Shown piece after piece: positions 57,266 to 64,000 of a stretch of DNA of 64,000 bases (within the stretch, counting starts at the first letter, position 1; each line of letters begins with the position of its first letter). A program made the translations under genes and the position numbers. Under the pieces are notes generated by a model that saw only the letters and a list, made by a program, of their open reading frames with translations, ran no database searches and was not told where the DNA came from. This DNA comes from Terasakiella magnetica (GTDB lineage Bacteria > Pseudomonadota > Alphaproteobacteria > Rhodospirillales > Magnetospirillaceae), in the NCBI GenBank assembly GCA_902729415.1, contig CACVCF010000168.1, positions 1 to 64,000 of the forward strand. Direction: 5' to 3'.

Positions 57266-60200
57266 ATGAACGGCATTCTGATTTCCTTGGTGACGTCGGC
57301 CTATTTCGTTGCCCTGTTCGGGCTCGCCATGATGATCGACCGTCACGCCAGCACGACGGCCTCGGGCCGGTTCGGCGGCTTGGTCTACGCCCTTTCCCTG
57401 GCGGTTTACTGCACCTCGTGGACCTTTTACGGCAGCGTCGGCCGGGCCGCCGTCAGCGGTATCGATTTTCTGGCTGTCTATGCGGGACCGATTCTGGTCT
57501 TTATGTTCGGCATGCCGGTGTTAAGCCGGATCATCACCATGGCGAAGGCCCACCACTCGACCTCCATCGCCGACTTCATATCGGCCCGTCACGGCAACAG
57601 CCGCGCTCTGGCCGGATTGATAACCGTGATCGCCGTTGTCGGCATCCTTCCCTACATCTCACTGCAACTGAAAGCCGTGGGGACCAGCCTCAACATCCTG
57701 GCGTATGCCCCCAGCCTGGATGGCGTCATGGCGCGCACCCCGATATCGGTATGGAATGATCCGATTTTATACGCCGCGATCATCCTGGCCGTATTTTGCA
57801 TCGTGCTGGGCACCCGCCATATCGACGCCAGCGAGCAGCACCGGGGATTGATGGCGATGGTCGCCCTTGAATCGGTCGTCAAGTTGCTGGCCTTCCTGGC
57901 GGTCGGGGGCTTTGTCGTCTGGGGGATGTTCGGGGGCCTTGGCGACCTGCTGGCGCGGATTGCCGGCACACCGACGGCGGCCTTGCTGGATATGGCAAAG
58001 CCCGTCAGCCGTGCGGATTGGTGGATGGTTACCCTGGCCTCGGCAGCGGCGATGATATGCCTGCCACGTCAATTTCAAGTGCTGGTGGTCGAAAACACCC
58101 AGCAACGCCATCTGCGGACCGCCGGTTGGGTCTTTCCCCTGTATTTGGTAGCCATAAACCTGTTGGTCCTTCCGATCGCCATTGCGGGTGTTGTCGTTCT
58201 GGGGGACCGCGGTGTTCCGGCCGATACATTCGTACTGACCTTGCCAATCGCGGCGGGACAATCCGGTTTGGCGCTGTTCGCCTTCATCGGCGGCCTATCC
58301 GCCGCCACGGCTATGGTGTTGATTGAGGTCACGGCACTATCGACGATGATTTCCAACGACCTGCTGATGCCGCTGGTTCTGCGCCGCCTGATGACGGCAG
58401 ACCGCGATCCGGCCCGTCTGATCAAGATCATCCGCCGTATGTCGATCATCGCGGTGCTGTTGCTGGCCTACGCCTATGTCCGGGTTATTGGAGAATCTCG
58501 GACCCTGGTCGGAATCGGCCTGGTTTCGTTCGTGGCGGCGGCTCAGTTCGCCCCCGCTTTGCTGGGTGGGCTGTACCTGCGGCGGCCCAGCAAAGCGGGG
58601 GCGTTCTGGGGTCTGGCGGCGGGGTTTGCAGTCTGGGCTTATACGTTGTTGCTGCCGTCATTCGCTACATCGGGCTGGCTGCCGGAAGAGTTCCTGAAAG
58701 CGGGGATCTTCGACATTACCAACCTTCCCACCCATCCCCTGTTCGGGATCGACGGGTTGAATGAAATATCCCACGCTCTGTTGTTGAGTCTGACAGCCAA
58801 TATCAGTTGTTACCTCGGCGGGATGAGATGGCAAAGACCAGCCTTGGCAGGACGGAGTCCGGCACATCAGTCCCCCTCCACCGTCATATCCCATGCCGCT
58901 CTGCAAGCCCTGGTCGGGCGCTTCATCGGCGAGGAGCAAAGCAGGCGGGCCTTTGCCGAAAAAATGGCGGCCCGCGACACCCTGCCTCGTGACGAGGCTC
59001 CGGCCTTCATCGAGCTGGCCGAAAGGCTGCTGGCCGGAGCGATCGGCAGCGCTTCCGCCCGCATCGTGATCGCCGGGAGCTTCGACGGAGAAGGGCTGGA
59101 CCCCATCCATATGCGGGGAATGCTCAAGGATGCCTCCGCCGCGATCGAGTCCAGCCGGGCAACCCTGGCCGACGCCCTCGACCATCTCGGCCAAGGCGTC
59201 ACCGTGGTTGATGCCGGGCTTTGCCTGGTGTCATGGAATCGCCGTTTCGTGGACTTGCTGGCCCTGCCCGAAGGCATGGCCGTTTATGGCGCCAAGTTGG
59301 AGGAGATCATGCGCCACAACGCCGTCAATGGCGAATACGGTCCCGGTGACGTTGATGATCTGGTCGCCATCCGGATGACGCGGCTGCGCCAGGGATTGCC
59401 GTTCCATGATGAGCGCGAACGCCGCGACGGTTCGGTTCTGGAGGTTCGGGGCAAGCCCCTTCCCAACGGCGGCTACGTCACTACCTATACTGATGTCACC
59501 CGCCGCCATACCGCCGAACAGGAATTGCGCCGGGCCTATGACGACCTGGAGGACCGGGTCGAGGACCGAACCCGCGAGTTATCCGACCAGATCAGGATCC
59601 GCAGCCTGACCGAGGCAGCCCTGCGGGCATCGCGGGAACGGCTGAAAGGTATCACCGACAGCCTGTTCGAAGGCGTCATGATGGTCAATGCCCAAGGGCT
59701 GACCGCCTTCGCCAACCCCTCGGCGAAGGGCTTGCTGGAGATCGGAGACAACCTGGGCGATATCGAGGGCTATCCCCTCGACAGTCTGATGCAGCTCAGA
59801 ACCAAGACCGGTACCGTGGCGTTCGCGGCCTCACCGTTTCGGCAGGCGCTTTTGGACAACACGCCACAGCGTGATGACGATGCGGTCTTTGTCACCGCGG
59901 CGGGAACGGCGGTGGAAGTGGCCTATGCCTGCGCACCGTTGGGTGAGGACGAGGCCCGGCGCTCCGTCATCATCTCCTTCCGCGATATCGCCACGCTGAA
60001 AAGCGCCCAGCGCGAGGCCCTGCAGGCATCCCGTCTGGCCAGCGTCGGCCAACTCGCCGCCGGCATCGCCCACGAGATCAATACCCCGGTCCAGTATATC
60101 GGGGATAATCTTCGCTTTATCGGTGACGCCCTGTCCAAACTGGCCGCCCTGGCCCAAGCTGGACGAGATCTTGCCGCCACCACCGATCCGGCGGCGGCGG

Positions 60201-60823
60201 ACAGAGTCAAGGCCTTGGTCACCTCGTCGAAACTGCCCTTCCTACTGGAGGAACTTCCGGTCGCGGTGCAGGAATCCCTCGACGGTATCACTCAGATCGC
60301 CAAGATCGTGCTCTCCATGAAGGAGTTCTCGCATCCGGGCACCACCGTAAAGACCGCCACCGACATCAACCGTGCCCTCGAAAGCACGCTGACAGTGTCC
60401 CACAATGCCTGGAAGCAGGCGGCAACGGTCGAAACGGTATTTGACCCCACAATGCCGCGGGTGCCATGCTTGGCCAGCGAATTGAATCAGGTATTCCTGA
60501 ACCTGATCATCAATGCCGCCCAGGCCATCGAGGAATCGGGCAAGCCCCTCCCCGGGCGCATCGCCGTCACCACCTTCAATCACGGCGGATATGTGGAAAT
60601 CCTCATCGCCGACAGCGGCAACGGCATCCCCCCGGCAATCCGGGAGCGGATTTTTGACCCCTTTTTCACCACCAAGGACGTCGGAAAAGGAACCGGCCAG
60701 GGGTTGGCCATCTGCCGGAATGTGGTCGTGGTCAAGCATGGCGGCAGTTTGGGATTTGAAAGTATAGAGGGTCAAGGCACCACATTTTACGTGCGGCTGC
60801 CGGTCGAGACAACGCAGTCATAA
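57266..60823 (+). CDS. Sodium/solute symporter-PAS-histidine kinase fusion
   Basis: An 1185-residue hybrid. Residues about 1-515 are an SSS-family transporter with about 13 membrane helices ([36 protein letters not shown]). Two PAS domains follow (about 635-760 and 790-910), joined by a coiled coil ([18 protein letters not shown]). The kinase core has His936 in [11 protein letters not shown], the N-box NAAQAIEE and the G-box [11 protein letters not shown]. CbrA-like kinases share this design. No response regulator is adjacent. Its 3' half is closely related to the next gene. Confidence 0.9.
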   Translation: MNGILISLVTSAYFVALFGLAMMIDRHASTTASGRFGGLVYALSLAVYCTSWTFYGSVGRAAVSGIDFLAVYAGPILVFMFGMPVLSRIITMAKAHHSTSIADFISARHGNSRALAGLITVIAVVGILPYISLQLKAVGTSLNILAYAPSLDGVMARTPISVWNDPILYAAIILAVFCIVLGTRHIDASEQHRGLMAMVALESVVKLLAFLAVGGFVVWGMFGGLGDLLARIAGTPTAALLDMAKPVSRADWWMVTLASAAAMICLPRQFQVLVVENTQQRHLRTAGWVFPLYLVAINLLVLPIAIAGVVVLGDRGVPADTFVLTLPIAAGQSGLALFAFIGGLSAATAMVLIEVTALSTMISNDLLMPLVLRRLMTADRDPARLIKIIRRMSIIAVLLLAYAYVRVIGESRTLVGIGLVSFVAAAQFAPALLGGLYLRRPSKAGAFWGLAAGFAVWAYTLLLPSFATSGWLPEEFLKAGIFDITNLPTHPLFGIDGLNEISHALLLSLTANISCYLGGMRWQRPALAGRSPAHQSPSTVISHAALQALVGRFIGEEQSRRAFAEKMAARDTLPRDEAPAFIELAERLLAGAIGSASARIVIAGSFDGEGLDPIHMRGMLKDASAAIESSRATLADALDHLGQGVTVVDAGLCLVSWNRRFVDLLALPEGMAVYGAKLEEIMRHNAVNGEYGPGDVDDLVAIRMTRLRQGLPFHDERERRDGSVLEVRGKPLPNGGYVTTYTDVTRRHTAEQELRRAYDDLEDRVEDRTRELSDQIRIRSLTEAALRASRERLKGITDSLFEGVMMVNAQGLTAFANPSAKGLLEIGDNLGDIEGYPLDSLMQLRTKTGTVAFAASPFRQALLDNTPQRDDDAVFVTAAGTAVEVAYACAPLGEDEARRSVIISFRDIATLKSAQREALQASRLASVGQLAAGIAHEINTPVQYIGDNLRFIGDALSKLAALAQAGRDLAATTDPAAADRVKALVTSSKLPFLLEELPVAVQESLDGITQIAKIVLSMKEFSHPGTTVKTATDINRALESTLTVSHNAWKQAATVETVFDPTMPRVPCLASELNQVFLNLIINAAQAIEESGKPLPGRIAVTTFNHGGYVEILIADSGNGIPPAIRERIFDPFFTTKDVGKGTGQGLAICRNVVVVKHGGSLGFESIEGQGTTFYVRLPVETTQS

Positions 60824-61081
60824 CGGATGCGAGAGTGGTTATAAGAATTTTCTCCATTCACAAATTTTATACATAGCCGATGTATTATTTTTGTCGAGTG
60901 GCAGCTACCCTTCTGGATATCTCCGTCGTGAAAAAGGTCACACCTTGGAAGGAGTCACCTCGTAGAGTTGCCAGAGTCAAGATGTTGACACCCCAATGGT
61001 TGACGCCACTGCATGACTATAGTCTTGTGTGAGTCCGAATGCTGGTGGGGGAATTGTACACACAATAGCCTTGGAGATTGA

Positions 61082-64000
61082 ATGCACAAGCTGTTGGCCC
61101 GTCAACTCCGCAAGGCTGCCGAGGGCTCTCCCGACGGCACGGTGGATTTGGCGCGCCTGATCGCCATGGTCGATCTGGCCTATGAGGAATCTGACCGGGA
61201 GCGCCGCCTGAAGGACCGCGCTCTCGACGTGATGCAGGCCGAGGTTAATGAAATGACCGACCGGGTGGCCGAGGAGGCCGAGGCGCGTTTCAATCTGCTG
61301 ATGGACAATGTTGGCGAGGCGGTGATCGTTATCAGCGCAAACGGCTCTATCGAGGCCTTCAATCGGGAGGCGGAAAATATCTTCAAATACACCGCTGAAG
61401 AAGCGATTGGGCGAAACATCTCGTTTTTAATGCCCCCGGATTTGGCTGCCCCCCATAATTCATTCCTGGTGCATTCCGACAAACACATCAACACCCGCAT
61501 TATGAGTCAAGACGGACGGGACTTGCGGGGTGCGCGCAAAACAGGAGAGACATTTCCTGCGGAAATTGCCATCGGCGAGGCCTCGTCCAGCGGACAACTC
61601 TAGTTCATCTGCGTCATCCGGGACATCACCTTGCGCAGGCGGGCCGAGACCGAATTGCGGGAAAGCGAAAGCCGGTTCCGCGATCTGGCGGGATCTGCCT
61701 CGGACTGGTTCTGGGAAAGCAACGCGGAACATCGCCTCACCTTCGTATCTGAACGTATCGGCAGCGTTCTGGGGGTAAAGCCTGCCGCCATCCTGGGGCA
61801 TACCTGGTTCGAGATCGGCCTTGACGACCAACCCGAACGGGCCGCCGCCCACTGGAGTGATCTAAAAGCGCAAACCAGCTTCCGCGATCTGGTCTTTACC
61901 GTCGGCCCTCCCCGCGGAAAGGACGCCAAGGTTATCCGCCTCAGCGCCATTCCGATGTTTTCATCCGATGGCGCCTTCACCGGGTATCGCGGCGTCGGCG
62001 CCGACATCACCCGGGAAGCGAGCGCGATCGAGCGGGCAATCCAGGCGCAAGAGCAACTCCGCGACGCCATCGACAGCATCACCGACGCCATCGCGGTCTA
62101 CGACAGCAATGAAAAGTTGGTGATTTACAATCAGGCCTATGCCGACACCCTGGACGGCGCCCATGAGTTCTTGTTGCCGGGCATCTCGTTCGAGCAGATG
62201 CTGCGCAACGGCCACCAACGCAAATTTTTCGATATCGGCAATCAGAGTTTTGAGGACTGGATCGTTACCCGCCTGGCGCGCTTCCGCAAGGCCGACGGTC
62301 ATTCCTTTATCGTCAAGCTCGGCGGGGGGCGCTGGGTGCAAAGCCGGGAATGCCCGACACGCGAAGGCGGCGTGGTGGCCGTGCGTACCGATATCACCCG
62401 CCTGAAACGCCGAGAAGAGGATCTGGATCATCTACGCCAACGCTATGAACTGATCCTGGACTCGGCGGGGGAGGGGATTGTGGGTCTAGACCCGGACGGC
62501 CGCATAACCTTCGCCAACCGCATGGCGGGCCAAATCATCGGCCGCACGGCGGCGGAAATGATCGGCCAATGCTTTTATTGTCAGATCAGCCCCAACCAAA
62601 ACCAATGCGGAAATACCTGTCCCGCGTCGGAATCACCGGTGGTGGAGGCGTATCTAAGCGGTATTGCCGGACAAATCTGCGGAGAAGTGTTCCGCCACAG
62701 CGACGGCCAAACCATTCCGGTCGACTATTTCGTCGCCCCGATGATCGAGAATGGCCGCCCTTCGGGGGCGGTGCTGGTCTTCCGCGACGCCACCTTGCGT
62801 CTTCAGTACGAGCTGACCCTGGAAGAGCAACAGCGCGAATTGGCGCATCTGGTTGCCGAGCGGACACGCGAACTCCAGCGCGAAATCGATATTCGGGCCC
62901 ACACCGAGACAGCACTGCGGGCATCGCGCGAACGGCTCAAGGGCATTACCGATAACCTGTTCGAGGGTGTTCTGGTGGTGGGCAGGGAGGGATACGTCTC
63001 TTTCGCCAATCCATCCGCCAAGCAATTCCTGGAATGCGGCGATTTCGGCGAGGATATCGAGGGCTATCCCCTCGATGTCCTGCTGCGTGTCAGAACTGCG
63101 ACAGGAGATGTGACGTTCAAGGACTCGCCATTCCATCGGGTGATCCGGGAGAATACGACGTTCCGTGATGACGATGCTGCCGTTGTCACCGCTTCGGGCA
63201 AAGCCTTGTCGGTTGCCTATGCCTGCTCCCCCCTCGGCGAGGATGAGGACAAGCGGTCGGCGATCATTTCCTTCCGCAATATCGAAACCTTGAAAAAAGC
63301 CCAGCGTGAAGCCCTGCAGGCCTCCCGGTTGGCCAGCGTCGGCCAATTGGCCGCCGGAATCGCCCACGAGATCAATACGCCGATTCAATATGTCGGCGAC
63401 AACCTTCGCTTCATCGACGATGCCTTGGGAAAACTGATGTCGGCGGTCTCGGCCGGGCGGGAACTGGCAACCGAGGCAATACTTCACCCCCCCATGGAAG
63501 GTGCGGCCACCAAGTTCGATGCGGCATTCCGGACGGCAAAGATCCCCTTCCTGTTGGCCGAAGTGCCCGCCGCCGTCGCCGAGTCTCTCGACGGCGTCGC
63601 TCAGATCGCCCGGATCGTCCTGTCGATGAAGGAGTTCTCCCATCCCGGGACCAGCACCAAGACCATGACCGATATGAACCGGGCCTTGGACAGTACGCTG
63701 ACCGTATCGCGCAACGTGTGGAAGCATGCCGCCGAGATGGAGCGCGACTTCGATCTCTCGCTGCCGCCAGTCCTGTGCCATGCCGGCGAGCTTAATCAGG
63801 TCTTCCTCAATTTGATCGTCAACGCCGCCCACGCCATCGAAATGTCTGGCAAGCCCCTGCCCGGCAAGATCACCGTCTCCTCCTCGCACGAAGGTGATCA
63901 TGTCGTGATCAAGGTCGCAGACAATGGCATCGGCGTGCCCGAGGCCATCCGGGAGCGGATCTTCGACCCCTTCTTCACCACCAAGGATGTGGGAAAGGGA
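61082..64000 (+). pseudogene. Multi-PAS histidine kinase interrupted by an in-frame TAG; runs off the window
   Basis: ATG at 61082 opens a frame with a coiled coil and a PAS domain (FNLLMDNVGEAVIVISANG). Codon 174 (61601-61603) is TAG, after which the same frame stays open to base 64000. The stop falls inside the PAS domain: EASSSGQL before, FICVIRDITLRRRAE after. Further PAS domains follow, one with four cysteines (CFYC, CGNTC), then a coiled coil and a kinase core with His762 in [11 protein letters not shown] and [16 protein letters not shown] at the edge. CAG to TAG would explain the break. A protein restarting downstream of the TAG is possible. Confidence 0.75.

Noticed and set aside
60995..61030. 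TTGACG and TATAGT as a promoter for the interrupted kinase
   Set aside because: Only about 12 bases separate the elements, and no suitable partner was found at normal spacing.

Overview
The window is high-GC DNA from an alphaproteobacterium, most likely a Rhodospirillales member of the Magnetospirillum type. This is inferred from the gene set (hflKC-DUF2065-degP, a complete mre/rod cluster, ilvB-ilvN-ilvC-leuA, NAD-linked and sensory [NiFe]-hydrogenases, many PAS kinases) and from codon use; no ribosomal RNA is present to confirm it. No rRNA, tRNA, CRISPR array or intact insertion sequence was found.

Layout. (1) 1-0.5 kb: a DUF2945 gene followed by a DUF488 gene that is frameshifted and cut by the window edge. 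(2) 1-5.3 kb: an envelope cluster of two divergent arms, with LpoB-like, YcfL-like and three other exported or lipoprotein genes, one carrying a ten-G run. (3) 5.5-16.6 kb: folA, an orphan NitT/TauT-type ABC transporter, mrp, hflK-hflC-DUF2065-degP, nnrS and miaA. (4) 16.6-21.7 kb: branched-chain amino acid synthesis (ilvB, ilvN, ilvC, leuA). (5) 21.8-27.5 kb: the rod-shape cluster mreB-mreC-mreD-mrdA-rodA. (6) 27.6-28.6 kb: a GNAT acetyltransferase and a small conserved protein. (7) 28.7-35.8 kb, minus strand: a compact five-gene signalling operon, made of a membrane sensor, a sensor-MFS fusion, an ABC-type periplasmic binding protein, a fused SpoIIE phosphatase/RsbW-like kinase and a STAS antagonist. 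(8) 36-39 kb: murI, a glycosyltransferase and two unrecognised genes. (9) 39-44.4 kb, minus strand: hoxF-hoxU-hoxY-hoxH-hoxW, a bidirectional NAD-linked hydrogenase with its maturation protease and a possible sigma-54 promoter, flanked by a GNAT/Rrf2 pair. (10) 45.6-52.1 kb: a periplasmic binding protein, tex and a GH17-GT2 beta-glucan synthase. (11) 52.3-64 kb: a chemoreceptor, an H2-sensing hydrogenase pair (hoxB/hoxC, with no C-terminal extension on the large subunit), a solute-symporter histidine kinase, and a second PAS histidine kinase interrupted by an in-frame amber codon and running off the window.

The strongest candidate for an undescribed system is the 28.7-35.8 kb operon. It appears to couple periplasmic sensing, a binding protein and an MFS module with its own sensor domain to a partner-switching output whose target is not encoded nearby. 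The second theme is hydrogen metabolism: a catalytic hox operon and an H2-sensor pair lie about 10 kb apart, with kinases downstream of the sensor that could, by inference, take part in signalling.
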